Below, in pieces: positions 10,011 to 20,362 of a stretch of DNA of 40,560 bases. Within the stretch, counting starts at the first letter, position 1. Every line of letters starts with the position of its first letter. Location of the stretch: assembly GCA_002878035.1 (NCBI GenBank), contig PNIU01000008.1, forward strand, positions 1-40,560. Reading direction: 5' to 3'. Under the pieces are notes generated by a model. The model saw nothing but the letters and a program-made list of their open reading frames with translations. It had not been told where the DNA came from and made no database searches. Both the position numbers and the translations under genes were made by a program. The stretch comes from Sulfurihydrogenibium sp. (GTDB taxonomy: Bacteria > Aquificota > Aquificia > Aquificales > Hydrogenothermaceae).

Positions 10011-12000
10011 AAAGTGGAAACTCTATAGTAAACTCAGTACCTTTTCCTTCCTCACTTTCAACATATATTTTACCACCGTGACTTTCCACTATTCTATAAC
10101 TTACCGATAGACCAAGTCCAGTTCCTTTTTCTTTCGTTGTAAAGAAAGGTTCAAATATCTTATCTATATACTGTGATGGTATACCAACTCCCGTATCCTT
10201 TATCTTAACAATGACTTTTTTGTTTTTCTTATCTTGCAGAATTTTAACGCTTATAGTTCCTTTATCTTCTATAGCTTCAATTGAGTTTATAAAAAGATTA
10301 ACAAAAAGCTGAACTAAGGCATTTTTATCTCCTTTTATATAGACTTTCTTTAAACTCTTTGAGAAAGTTATATGAGACTTTTCCGCCTGTAAAATAGAAA
10401 AATCTATAGCCTCTTCGATTACTTCTTTTAGGTCAACAATTTGAACTTTAGAGTAGTAAGGTTTAGTAAAATTCAAAAGTCTTTCTACTATATCGTTTGC
10501 CCTGTTTACGTTTCTTTCTATTCTTTCTATAATATCTATTAAATTGGCACTTTTTTCTTTACAATCCTTTTGAATTCTTCTTTTTAAAGAAAAAGCATTC
10601 TGATTTATAGCCGCAAGAGGATTTTTTACTTCGTGAGATATACCGGCTACTAACCTACCAACTACTGCAAGTTTTTCTGATTGTAGAATCTGATTTTCCA
10701 TCTCTTCTTTTTCTGTTATATCTTCAATGATCAAAACTATATTTTCTATATTACCTTCTTGACCTAAAATAGGTGATGCTTTTATTTCCCAGACTTTTTT
10801 GGGATGTTCTGAAACATAGAGTTTTTTTTCAAAGCTTTCTTTCGTTGCTATAACACTCTTTAAGTCGCTTTCTAAATCTTTAAATATATCAAAAACATCG
10901 AACAAATTTCCACTTTCTACATCTTTTCTCAACAAACTTTTTGCCAAAGCATTTATTAGTTCAATATCAAAATTTTCATTCAAAACAATTATTCCTATGT
11001 TTACAGATTCTATAGTTTTTTGAACTAAATCTCTTAATTTTATCTTCTCAAGTAGAAAATTAGTCTTTGCTATTGAAGTAGATATTGTGTTTGCATAAGT
11101 AATTAGAAACTCCATCTCTTCAGGTGTAAATTCAACCTTTGAGTAAACTCCTATCATACCTAAACTTTCATTTTCACTTCTTAAAGGTAAAAGAATAATT
11201 CTGTTATCTTCGTAAGAAGAAACAGTAGGTATTTCCATACTTGCATAAATTTTATAGTTAGGAAAGAAACCTTCCTTTTTTTGTATTTTTCCTTTTTCTA
11301 AGACCATAAATGCACCGCTGTAGCCAAGACTAACAAGTCCTTCTACTACTTTTTCAGCTATATCTGGAAGGGATATCTCTTTTACAGTGTATCCACTTAG
11401 TTTAAATAACTCTTTAAGTTTTTTATAGGCTGTTTGTAATTTTAACTCTAACCTCTCATACTCTCTTTTTATTTCACTGTCCATAGTTTTAACTAAATTA
11501 AGCTTAAACTTTTCTTTTTCTTCTTCTATCTTTCTAAGGTAAGAAAAAATCTCATAGAAACTTACTGCAACTATAAGCAAAGCTAAAGATAAAAACTCGT
11601 TAACATAGGATAAAACAATTTCAAATACGAGAAAAATATAAAATAAGGAAGTTAAATTTTGAATATTAAAAACAAAGTAAGGAAGAAAGGACAAAGGTAA
11701 GACAAGGTTTCTTAGAATTGGGAAATAATAACCAACAAAAGTTAAAATAAAGTAGTATACAAATAATCTTACTGCGTTTTTGGTTTCAAGTTTATAAAAA
11801 TGGTAGGATACAATAAAAAAAATTATGAAGGGAAAAAGTGTGATTTTATAGTTTCCTCTCTCAAGTCCTATTTCGAATATAGAAAGTATAAAAGCGGCTA
11901 AAATATAGTAAGTTCGTTTTTCTCTAAGTTCACTCTCTATATTCTTTACAAGGTAAAAAGTAAGAAAGTAAACTATCCAACCTGTTAGTAAAACCTCCAC
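9985..12000 (-). CDS. Membrane sensor histidine kinase (multi-TM, GAF-like, PAS-like, HisKA, HATPase_c)
   Basis: GISHEVKNPLAAI H-box, NLFINSIEAI, DTGVGIP, TTKEKGTGLGLSV; overlaps the NtrC-type regulator. Confidence 0.93.
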   Translation of the reverse strand: MEVLLTGWIVYFLTFYLVKNIESELREKRTYYILAAFILSIFEIGLERGNYKITLFPFIIFFIVSYHFYKLETKNAVRLFVYYFILTFVGYYFPILRNLVLPLSFLPYFVFNIQNLTSLFYIFLVFEIVLSYVNEFLSLALLIVAVSFYEIFSYLRKIEEEKEKFKLNLVKTMDSEIKREYERLELKLQTAYKKLKELFKLSGYTVKEISLPDIAEKVVEGLVSLGYSGAFMVLEKGKIQKKEGFFPNYKIYASMEIPTVSSYEDNRIILLPLRSENESLGMIGVYSKVEFTPEEMEFLITYANTISTSIAKTNFLLEKIKLRDLVQKTIESVNIGIIVLNENFDIELINALAKSLLRKDVESGNLFDVFDIFKDLESDLKSVIATKESFEKKLYVSEHPKKVWEIKASPILGQEGNIENIVLIIEDITEKEEMENQILQSEKLAVVGRLVAGISHEVKNPLAAINQNAFSLKRRIQKDCKEKSANLIDIIERIERNVNRANDIVERLLNFTKPYYSKVQIVDLKEVIEEAIDFSILQAEKSHITFSKSLKKVYIKGDKNALVQLFVNLFINSIEAIEDKGTISVKILQDKKNKKVIVKIKDTGVGIPSQYIDKIFEPFFTTKEKGTGLGLSVSYRIVESHGGKIYVESEEGKGTEFTIEFPLYEGEENEQ

Positions 12001-12020
12001 ATCTTTACCACTTTAATATG

Positions 12021-13154
12021 TTATTTGGTAACAACCTCTGTTTCTAAAGGTTCTTCCTGACCGGAAGGTATTCCTTCAACAAGCTCTCTTATAAGGTCTT
12101 TTACGTGGACAAGTCTTTTTATTCTATAACCGTTAGCTCCTGAGAAAAACAGACCTGTCTCAACTCTTCCAAGGTAAGCGTCTCCAAGTCTATCTGCTAT
12201 ACAGTATCCAACTTTTTTAGCTTCTTCTCCATGGTTACAAGGCACTACACAGTTAGATATACATTTAACCTCAGGGGCAGTACCTCTTTCTATATCTTTT
12301 ATCAACTTTGTAACTATACCTCTTGCAGGATAACCAACAGGAGATTTTAGAAGGACTATATCTTCCTTTTTGGCATTTATGATAACTTTTTTAAACTCTG
12401 GAGAAGCATCACACTCATAGGTTCCTACAAACCTTGTTCCCATCTGAACTCCAGCAGCTCCTTGAGATATGTACCACTCTATATCCTCTTTACTCCATAT
12501 TCCCCCTGCAACTATAACAGGAAAATCTCCCCACATATCCCTTTCTTTTAATACTTCAGGAAGGAGGTTTTCAAGTTGAAACTCTGGTTTAAAACAGTCT
12601 TCGTAAGGTATTCCTTGATGACCCCCAGAAAGAGGACCTTCTAAAACTACGGCATCTGGAAGTCTGTTATACTTTTTAGTCCAGTGTTTACATATAACTC
12701 TTAAAGCTCTCGCCGATGAAACAATTGGAACCAAAGCAACATCAGAACCAGCAGCATACTCTGGTAATCTTAAAGGTAGTCCTGCACCAGATATGATTAT
12801 ATTAGCACCAGCCTCTATAGAGTCCCTTACAACTCTGTCATAATCTGTGATAGCACAAAGTATATTAACGCCTATTATAGCCTTTTCTCCACCTGCTATC
12901 TCTTTAGCATCTCTTATTATACGTGTTAGAGCTTCTTTGTTATGTATGTATTTGCTACCTACAGGTCTTCCGTCTTTAAGCTTAACGTAGTTTGGATACC
13001 TGTATCCAGTTCCTACCGAAGAGACAACTCCAAGGCAGCCATACTTACTTACAGTTCCAGCCAGATTCTCCCACGATATACCTACTCCCATACCACCTTG
13101 AATTATTGGATACTCTATTTCATACTTTCCTATTCTTAAAGTAGGTAAAGCCAT
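12021..13154 (-). CDS. Nitronate monooxygenase / 2-nitropropane dioxygenase-like FMN protein
   Basis: YPIIQGGMGVGIS, SGAGLPL, LEGPLSGGHQG, VIVAGGI, GAAGVQMGTRF motifs. Confidence 0.87.
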   Translation of the reverse strand: MALPTLRIGKYEIEYPIIQGGMGVGISWENLAGTVSKYGCLGVVSSVGTGYRYPNYVKLKDGRPVGSKYIHNKEALTRIIRDAKEIAGGEKAIIGVNILCAITDYDRVVRDSIEAGANIIISGAGLPLRLPEYAAGSDVALVPIVSSARALRVICKHWTKKYNRLPDAVVLEGPLSGGHQGIPYEDCFKPEFQLENLLPEVLKERDMWGDFPVIVAGGIWSKEDIEWYISQGAAGVQMGTRFVGTYECDASPEFKKVIINAKKEDIVLLKSPVGYPARGIVTKLIKDIERGTAPEVKCISNCVVPCNHGEEAKKVGYCIADRLGDAYLGRVETGLFFSGANGYRIKRLVHVKDLIRELVEGIPSGQEEPLETEVVTK

Positions 13155-13183
13155 CTTAAAACTCCTTTAATTTTATTTAAAGT

Positions 13184-13576
13184 TTATTCTTCGTCTGGTA
13201 AGGCTTTTTTTGCTTTTAGTATGTTTAAAATCTGTGTGTAAAACTCCGGTTCTCCAAGTTGAAACGCAAGACTGTCTATAACATACCTATCTTTCTGTTT
13301 GTATCCTTTAGCTATATAATCGGCTACAAAGACGCCTGGTCTTCTCTTATGTTCGTAGGCAATTTGACCTAAAACTCCAATATCGTTTTTGTTTATTTTG
13401 TAAACAAAGTCAATACCTAATATGGTTTTAACGGCAAAATTTGCAAGTATGTGGTCCTCTAACGCCTTCCTTATAGCTTCTCTTTCATCTAACGTTTGAT
13501 TTTGTGATTCTTTACTATCCTGTGTTAAGTTTTCTTCGTCGTTGTTATCAAAAGTAAACTTTACAATCTTTGCCAT
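13184..13576 (-). CDS. Hypothetical protein, 130 aa
   Basis: Intact ORF packed between neighbours on the same strand; no family recognised. Confidence 0.7.
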   Translation of the reverse strand: MAKIVKFTFDNNDEENLTQDSKESQNQTLDEREAIRKALEDHILANFAVKTILGIDFVYKINKNDIGVLGQIAYEHKRRPGVFVADYIAKGYKQKDRYVIDSLAFQLGEPEFYTQILNILKAKKALPDEE

Positions 13577-13586
13577 CTATCCTCCA

Positions 13587-14852
13587 TCAGTAAAGAGGTT
13601 TTTTGTAAGTCTCTTTAACAAATAAAGTAGTTATAAAAACTATAAACGCAACTATGATAAGGTAAAAAACAATAGACAAAGGATTCTGAGTTTTAGATAT
13701 TAGATAAGTTGCTACCATAGGAACAGTTCCTCCAAAGATACCAAGAGCAGTGTTATAACCTACAGAAAAAGCTGTATTTCTAACGTCTGCAGGAAAAAGT
13801 TCTATCAAAAACGTAGGTAAAATAGCCATAAAACCAGATGATATTACCGCAAAAAGGACATGTCCCAAGACAACGTTTAAAACTTGTCCAGTTAAAATCA
13901 ACTTAAACAGAAATACAGACGCAACAGTATATAGAAACGTTGCCGAAAGAATTAAAGGCTTTCTTCCAACTTTATCAGACAGATGAGCCATAACTGGAAT
14001 AAGTACAGCTAAAACAAGCATAGCAAAACTGTTTATAAATAAAGCTTTTGACGGTTCTATATTTAAAACTTTTTGATAAAAGGTAGGCATATAAACAAAC
14101 AGCAAGAAAAAAGCCACACCTTGTAAAGAACTAAAAATAATAGCCAAAATTAACTCCTTTGGATGGTGGATAAATGTTTTTAAAAGAGGATTTTTTGATT
14201 TATTCTCTTCCTCTATAGCTAAAAATATCGGCGTTTCTTCTGCTTTTTTCCTAAGGTAAATTCCTACAAAAGCAAGAACTATACCAAATAAAAATCCTAT
14301 CCTCCAGCCAAACTCTTCTAAAGTATTTTTATCAAAGACAGCATTTAAAAAAGCTCCCATTAAAGAACCAAACATTATACCTATAACGGCTCCAAGTAAG
14401 TTTATACTTCCATAAAAACCTCTCCTTTCAGATGGAGCATGCTCTACAACAAAAGAAACGGAAGTTGTATACTCTCCACCTGTAGAGATACCTTGAAGAA
14501 TTCTTAAAAACACCAAAATAATTGGAGCTAAAATGCCTATTTCTTGGTAAGTAGGTAAAAGTCCTATTAAGAACGTAGGAATTGCCATTAGAAATATAGA
14601 CAAAATCAAAGCTTGCTTTCTACCGTATTTGTCACCTATGTATCCAAGTATAACTGAACCTAAAGGTCTAAAGAAAAAACCTACCGCAAAAGCTCCGAAA
14701 GAAGCTAAAAGAGAAACAGTCTCATTATCTGAAGGAAAAAATAATTTTGAAAGGACAACAGCTAAGTATCCATAAAGAGTAAAATCATACCACTCTAATA
14801 TGTTGCCTACCATTCCGGATAAGGCAACTTTTCTATATGAAGCTTTTTCCAT
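13587..14852 (-). CDS. MFS transporter, metabolite:H+ symporter (MHS/ProP-like) family
   Basis: GNILEWYDFTLYGYLA N-terminus, GDKYGRK, GISTGGEYTTS, about 12 hydrophobic segments. Confidence 0.9.
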   Translation of the reverse strand: MEKASYRKVALSGMVGNILEWYDFTLYGYLAVVLSKLFFPSDNETVSLLASFGAFAVGFFFRPLGSVILGYIGDKYGRKQALILSIFLMAIPTFLIGLLPTYQEIGILAPIILVFLRILQGISTGGEYTTSVSFVVEHAPSERRGFYGSINLLGAVIGIMFGSLMGAFLNAVFDKNTLEEFGWRIGFLFGIVLAFVGIYLRKKAEETPIFLAIEEENKSKNPLLKTFIHHPKELILAIIFSSLQGVAFFLLFVYMPTFYQKVLNIEPSKALFINSFAMLVLAVLIPVMAHLSDKVGRKPLILSATFLYTVASVFLFKLILTGQVLNVVLGHVLFAVISSGFMAILPTFLIELFPADVRNTAFSVGYNTALGIFGGTVPMVATYLISKTQNPLSIVFYLIIVAFIVFITTLFVKETYKKPLY

Positions 14853-14890
14853 TTACACTCTTCTTTAGTTTTTAAAAGATTATTATACCA

Positions 14891-15739
14891 TCAACCAAGC
14901 ATAGATGAAATCTTTTCAAAGTTCCCTGTCATAAGTAGTATGCCTATAAGTATGAGTAGAATTCCACCAACAATTTCTATAATAAGGAAGTATTTTCTAA
15001 CAACACTGAAAAACTTAAAGAATAGGTTTATAGCTGCAGCCGTAAGTATGAAAGGAATACCAAGACCCATAGAGAAAGCAAACAGAAGAAGCATACCTTG
15101 GTTTACAGTTTCCTGTTGAGATGCAACAAGTAAGATAGCTCCAAGTATAGGACCTATGCAAGGTGTCCATCCAAGAGCAAACGCAAGACCTACCAAAAAA
15201 GCTCCTATCGGACCCGGTGGTTTTTTCCTAACTTCCGTAGTTTTTTGTTCGTAAAGTATCTTATAAGCCCCTGAAAAGTAAAAAACGGATAGAGCTATAC
15301 CAAGTAGTAAAACAAAAAAGCCAGTTGAGAAATACTGTTTTGTTGTAAAAACTTCGTAGAGGTAGTAAACTATGGAAAGTCCAGACACACCTAAAACAAA
15401 CATCTTTGCCTTCTGAGACTGAAGAATACCAGTAAAGTGAATACCCAGAATTATAACTACTATAGCGGCTATTTTGGATATGACAGATTTATACTCCTGT
15501 AAAAACTGTCCAACAAACGTTGAGGCAGCTCCAAGTAGAGTAAATACCAAAGAAAAACCTAAAACGAAAGCAACGGCAGATAAAACAGTCTGCCAGTCTA
15601 TTTTTTTAGTAGAATCGGCAGAGGTTGCAGAAACCCCAGAAATGTATGCTATATAACCGGGTATTATAGGCAAAACGCAAGGAGATAAGAAAGCAACTAT
15701 TCCACCTAAAAATGCAGCCCATAAAGTCAAGTTTTCCAT
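14891..15739 (-). CDS. ccdA: Cytochrome c biogenesis protein CcdA-like thiol:disulfide transporter
   Basis: FLSPCVLPIIPGYI and GWTPCIGPILG Cys motifs; multi-TM. Confidence 0.92.
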   Translation of the reverse strand: MENLTLWAAFLGGIVAFLSPCVLPIIPGYIAYISGVSATSADSTKKIDWQTVLSAVAFVLGFSLVFTLLGAASTFVGQFLQEYKSVISKIAAIVVIILGIHFTGILQSQKAKMFVLGVSGLSIVYYLYEVFTTKQYFSTGFFVLLLGIALSVFYFSGAYKILYEQKTTEVRKKPPGPIGAFLVGLAFALGWTPCIGPILGAILLVASQQETVNQGMLLLFAFSMGLGIPFILTAAAINLFFKFFSVVRKYFLIIEIVGGILLILIGILLMTGNFEKISSMLG

Positions 15740-15741
15740 AC

Positions 15742-16215
15742 TTAAGCTCCTTGGTTGACTTGCTTGTCTATAGCTTCTTTTATTTTTTCTACAGGTTGCG
15801 GACCGATGAATATTTTTACAATAGTGTTATCTTTCCCGATTACGTAAGTTATTGGAGTTCCTATTATCCTATACTTTTCGTTAACTTGGTAGTTTCCTAT
15901 TAAAACAGGAAATGAAAATCCTATCTCTTTTTTTACATTTTTTATCTTTTTTGGGTCGTCAGTATCTATAACGATTCCATAAAACTTAACTTTTCCTTTG
16001 TACTGTTGGTAAAGTTTTTCTAAATCTGGAAGTTCCTTTCTACAGGAGTGGCAAGTGGTAGCCCAAAAGTTAAGAACAACAATATCATTTTTTAGGTCAG
16101 AAAGTTTTACTACTTTACCGTCTTCATCTTTCAGTTCAAAATCCGGCGCTTTCATCGCAGCAAATGAAAAGCTGTAAAGTAAGAGTATAAAAACAGTAGC
16201 GATAAGCCTTTTCAT
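15742..16215 (-). CDS. TlpA/ResA-like thiol-disulfide oxidoreductase
   Basis: Signal peptide, APDFELKDEDGK, NFWATTCHSCRKELP (CxxC), GTPITYVI. Confidence 0.92.
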   Translation of the reverse strand: MKRLIATVFILLLYSFSFAAMKAPDFELKDEDGKVVKLSDLKNDIVVLNFWATTCHSCRKELPDLEKLYQQYKGKVKFYGIVIDTDDPKKIKNVKKEIGFSFPVLIGNYQVNEKYRIIGTPITYVIGKDNTIVKIFIGPQPVEKIKEAIDKQVNQGA

Positions 16216-16250
16216 ATGCGAACCTCTTTAAAGATTTCTTAACACTTAAA

Positions 16251-16292
16251 GTTAAAAATATTTAACCACAAAGTATATGATTGCTATCATAT
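16251..16292. promoter_or_regulatory. Two inverted repeats upstream of the tlpA-like gene (candidate operators)
   Basis: GTTAAA-AATA-TTTAAC (16251-16266) and ATATGAT-TGCT-ATCATAT (16275-16292); perfect arms, centres 25 bp apart. Confidence 0.4.
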
Positions 16293-16295
16293 TTA

Positions 16296-19200
16296 TTAAG
16301 CTTCTCTAACTTCTACAAACTTCAGCAGTCTTGGGAAAAATAAAAGTAAAAGTAAAGTTCCTAAGAACATACCACCTACAACTACTACGGCTAAAGGTTT
16401 TTGCACTTGACTACCGACTCCATGGGATACAGCAGCAGGAAATAGTCCAACAGATGCCGTTAAACCAGTTATAAGTATAGACCTAAACTTTTCTCTAATA
16501 GTTTTAACTATAGCTTCTTCCTTTTCTAATCCAGACCTTATAAAGTTAGAGTATGTAGACAACATTATGTTTGCGTTTAAAACAGCTATACCGAGAATTG
16601 ATATAAAACCAACGGAAGCAGAAACACTTATAGGTTCTTTCCAAATAAGCAAAAACAGTAAACCACCGAAGAAAGCATAAAGCGGAGATAGTAATACTAT
16701 AAAAGTATTTTTTATAGAGCCGTTTATAATGAACAAAACTATAACTATCACAAACAACGTAAATCCTATTGATATCTTTAACCTTTGAAAAGCTTGTTGC
16801 ATCTGCTCAAACTGACCTGACCAAGTAATAAAGTATCCTTCTGGAAGTTTTACATCCTTTATGGCATCCTGGGCTTTTGCAACTGTTCCCGCTAAATCTT
16901 TAGACTCGACAGAAAACTTGATAGGTATGTATCTTCTGTAGTTTTCTCTGTAAATAAAAGATGCTCCAGTATCGTAGTATATGTTTGCCACTTTAGAAAT
17001 AGGTATAAAAGAGCCATCTTGAAGTATTATTGGAATGTCTTTAATATCTTCTATACTATCTCTATACTTATCTGGGAATTTTACTACAAGGTCAAAAAAT
17101 TTATCCTCTTCCATTATCTGAGTTACAAACCTTCCGTTTAAAGAAGATTGTATAACGTCTAAAATATCTTCTACGGTTAAGTTATACAAAGATGCTTTTT
17201 CTCTATCAACTTGAATTATTAAGTTTGGCTGACCGAGTTCTTCAAATATACCAACGTCCGTTATCCCCGGAACTTTTTTTATTCTCTCTGCAACTTCGTG
17301 AGCTTTTTGTGTAAGTATGTTTAAATCTGAGCCAAAAATCTTTACTGAGTTTTCTCCTTTTACACCGGACATAGCTTCATCTAAGTTGTCCTGTATATAC
17401 TGTGATAGGTTTATATCAAAGTTTGGAAACTTCTGCCTTATCTTTTCTCTAATCTCTTTTTCTAACTCTTCTTTTGTTATATTTCTGGGCCATTTATCGT
17501 AATCTTTAAGTTTAACGAAGTACTCACTGTTAAAAGGACCTGTAGGGTCTGTGCCATCTTCTGGTCTTCCAACTTGAAACTCTACCTGCTCTACCTCTGG
17601 AAAAGATAAAAATATATCTCTTATTTCCTTTGCATTTTCGTAAGATTTTTTTAGTGAAATAGTGTAAGGGAATATTACCCTTGCGTATATATTACCTTCA
17701 TCCATCTTCGGCAGGAACTGGGCTCCAAGGGATTTAAACAAAATTATAGCTCCAACAAAAACTATCAAAGTAGCAAGTATAGCCATCTTAGAACTAATTT
17801 TTTCTACGACTTTTAAGTATATCCTTTCAAGGATTACAAAAAATTTAAACTTTCTTTCATGGCTATTTTTCAAAAAGATATAGCTTGATGCAAGAAGGTA
17901 AGTAAACGTTAGAACAAGGGCAAAGATAAGAGCGTAGATGTAAGTTTTAGCCATTGGCATGAATATTTGAGATTCTGAGCCTTTCATCGTAAAAAGCGGT
18001 ATAAATGCCAGTAAAATAACTATCATAGAAAACATTATAGGTTTTGATATCTGGTCTATGTTTTCTTTTAGAGCTTGGAAGTGATTTTTACCTTCATCTT
18101 TAAGTCTAAAGTAGTTCTCTATAAAAATCAAAGGAATATCTACTATGATACCAAAGTCTATCGCACCTATAGATAGTAAGTTGGCAGATTCTTTATTTAT
18201 AGCCATAACAGATAGAGTGTAAAGTAGAGATATAGGTATTATAGATGCTACGATTAAAGCAGACCTTACTTCTCCCAAAAATATAAGTATAACAACTAAA
18301 ACTAAAATAATTCCTGTTATGGCTGTTTCAGTTATCTTGTGAATGACCTTATCTATAAGTTCTTGTTTATCGTAGAATGGAATAACTTTCACATCCTTTG
18401 GTAAAACATGGTTGTTTAGATAATCTATCTTTTCGTGAAGGGCTTTTAGGGCTGGTATACTTTTTTCGTTTTTTCGAAGAACAACTACACCCATAACAAT
18501 ATCATCGTTTCTGTTTAATCCTACGTATGCTGTCCTTGGCAGATGGGATATTTGAACGTCTGCTATGTTTTTAACCATTATCGGAATGTTGTTTTTGTAC
18601 CCAACTATAGTATTTTCAATATCAGATACACTTTTAATAAGTCCAATACCTCTTATGTTGTAGTACTGGTCTCCAAACTCTAAAACCTTACCACCAACGT
18701 TTATGTTACTTTTTGAAACTTGGTCTATAACTTGAGATAAAGGTATTTTGTATTCAATCAGTTTTTGTGGATGGACTACTATGGAGTAAGCTTTTACTGC
18801 TCCACCATAACTTGATACGGTAGCAACTCCCGGAACTGTCTGTAGATTTCTGGCAACAATCCAATCTTGTATAGTTCTAAGGTCTATTAAAGACCTGTTG
18901 CCTTTTACTCTGTATCGCATTACTTCTCCGATTGGGCTTGGGTTTATGGAAGGAGATACGTTAGGCGGTAAGTTTACCTGTGAGAGTCTGTTTAAGACTT
19001 CTTGCCTTGCATCTTTGTAAGTTACATCAAAAGAGAATCTACACTTTATATCAGAAAGTCCGTAAAGAGATATGCTGTAGATGTTTTCCAAACCGGGCAT
19101 ACCTGCAAGGGCAACTTCCAAAGGAATGGTTATCTGCTTTTCAACTTCCTCTGCAGACCTACCTTCATAAACTGTAACTATTTCTACTATAGGCGGAGAT

Positions 19201-19325
19201 GGGTCTGGAAAAACTTCTATATTTAGCTGCCTAACTATAAACAAAGAGGAAACTACCAAAATAAAGTTTATCAAAAGTATGGCAACCGCATTTTCTATAA
19301 CAAACCTAAAAATCTTATGCATCAT
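16296..19325 (-). CDS. RND efflux permease, heavy-metal (CzcA-like) type
   Basis: 1009 aa; TM4 SIGAIDFGIIVDIPLIFIEN preserves the CzcA-type Asp/Asp/Glu pattern; MDEGNIYARVIFP. Confidence 0.92.
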   Translation of the reverse strand: MMHKIFRFVIENAVAILLINFILVVSSLFIVRQLNIEVFPDPSPPIVEIVTVYEGRSAEEVEKQITIPLEVALAGMPGLENIYSISLYGLSDIKCRFSFDVTYKDARQEVLNRLSQVNLPPNVSPSINPSPIGEVMRYRVKGNRSLIDLRTIQDWIVARNLQTVPGVATVSSYGGAVKAYSIVVHPQKLIEYKIPLSQVIDQVSKSNINVGGKVLEFGDQYYNIRGIGLIKSVSDIENTIVGYKNNIPIMVKNIADVQISHLPRTAYVGLNRNDDIVMGVVVLRKNEKSIPALKALHEKIDYLNNHVLPKDVKVIPFYDKQELIDKVIHKITETAITGIILVLVVILIFLGEVRSALIVASIIPISLLYTLSVMAINKESANLLSIGAIDFGIIVDIPLIFIENYFRLKDEGKNHFQALKENIDQISKPIMFSMIVILLAFIPLFTMKGSESQIFMPMAKTYIYALIFALVLTFTYLLASSYIFLKNSHERKFKFFVILERIYLKVVEKISSKMAILATLIVFVGAIILFKSLGAQFLPKMDEGNIYARVIFPYTISLKKSYENAKEIRDIFLSFPEVEQVEFQVGRPEDGTDPTGPFNSEYFVKLKDYDKWPRNITKEELEKEIREKIRQKFPNFDINLSQYIQDNLDEAMSGVKGENSVKIFGSDLNILTQKAHEVAERIKKVPGITDVGIFEELGQPNLIIQVDREKASLYNLTVEDILDVIQSSLNGRFVTQIMEEDKFFDLVVKFPDKYRDSIEDIKDIPIILQDGSFIPISKVANIYYDTGASFIYRENYRRYIPIKFSVESKDLAGTVAKAQDAIKDVKLPEGYFITWSGQFEQMQQAFQRLKISIGFTLFVIVIVLFIINGSIKNTFIVLLSPLYAFFGGLLFLLIWKEPISVSASVGFISILGIAVLNANIMLSTYSNFIRSGLEKEEAIVKTIREKFRSILITGLTASVGLFPAAVSHGVGSQVQKPLAVVVVGGMFLGTLLLLLFFPRLLKFVEVREA

Positions 19326-20362
19326 TCACCCTCAATGTTGATTGCATTAAGAACAACTTTATCATCTTTACTTATTCCGTTTACAATAGCATAGTTGTTA
19401 TCTTCAGAATCACCGATAACATCAATCTCTTTCTTTACTAACTTGTTATCTTTCAGTAAGTAAACGAAAAACTTGTTATCTTTAAAGATGATTGCGTTTT
19501 TTGGAATTGATAGGTAGCCATCAAAAAGTTTGCTAACTTTTATACTTACAAACATATTTGCTTTTAAATTTTCTGTAGTGGAAGGTTTTATGTAAATTTT
19601 TACGGTTTTTGTGTCTGGGTCTAAAACGTCAGATATGTAAAACACTTTTCCAGTTATAGTAGTTTTATCATCTAAGATTATGTCTACTGTATCGTTGTTT
19701 GAGAAAAATTTAGAGTCTTTTTCGTAAACGTTTGCAACAACTATAAACTTTCTTTTATCTGCTATCTTGATGATAGGTTGGGAAGAGTCTGCCTGAACGC
19801 GCGAACCTATGCTTGTATCTATCTCGTAGATTACACCATCTATCGGAGATTTAAGGTAAAAGTCGCTGAAATTTTTTACATTTAAAAGTCTTTGTTTTTC
19901 TTCTATACCTTTTAACGTATACTCAAGCTGTTTTACGTTCATTTCTGAAGCTATAAGGTCATTTTTTGATATAGCTCCAACTTCATAAAGACTTTTATTA
20001 AGTTCGTAAATTCTCTTTGCTTCCTGTAGCTGTGCTTTCACAGAAAGGTAGTTACTCTGAATATCTGGTATATCTAAGGCTTTTATCTTTAAGAGAGTTG
20101 TTCCTTTGCTTACGTTATCACCAACCTTTACGTATATCGCATCAATCTGACCGTTTATAGGTGGACTTAAGTTTACAACACCATCTGGAGTAAAAGAAAC
20201 GTTGGCAGGAAAAATCTTTAAAACTTTAGAGTACTGGGTAGAAGGTGATACAGTTTGGTAAGTAACTGTGTTAGGTTCTGAAGGTTTAGCCGTTTCTTTA
20301 TTTTCATTACAGGAAAAGATTAGAAAAGCCAAAGCTGTTTGAATTAAAACTATCTTTCTCAT
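19322..20362 (-). CDS. RND periplasmic adaptor (MFP), probable lipoprotein
   Basis: Lipobox FLIFSC; biotinyl-lipoyl-like INGQIDAIYVKVGDNVSKGTTLLKI; overlaps the RND gene. Confidence 0.9.
   Translation of the reverse strand: MRKIVLIQTALAFLIFSCNENKETAKPSEPNTVTYQTVSPSTQYSKVLKIFPANVSFTPDGVVNLSPPINGQIDAIYVKVGDNVSKGTTLLKIKALDIPDIQSNYLSVKAQLQEAKRIYELNKSLYEVGAISKNDLIASEMNVKQLEYTLKGIEEKQRLLNVKNFSDFYLKSPIDGVIYEIDTSIGSRVQADSSQPIIKIADKRKFIVVANVYEKDSKFFSNNDTVDIILDDKTTITGKVFYISDVLDPDTKTVKIYIKPSTTENLKANMFVSIKVSKLFDGYLSIPKNAIIFKDNKFFVYLLKDNKLVKKEIDVIGDSEDNNYAIVNGISKDDKVVLNAINIEGE

Noticed and set aside
14891-16215. tlpA-ccdA pair as a novel redox system
   Set aside because: Standard thioredoxin-like/CcdA pair with intact Cys motifs, common in bacteria
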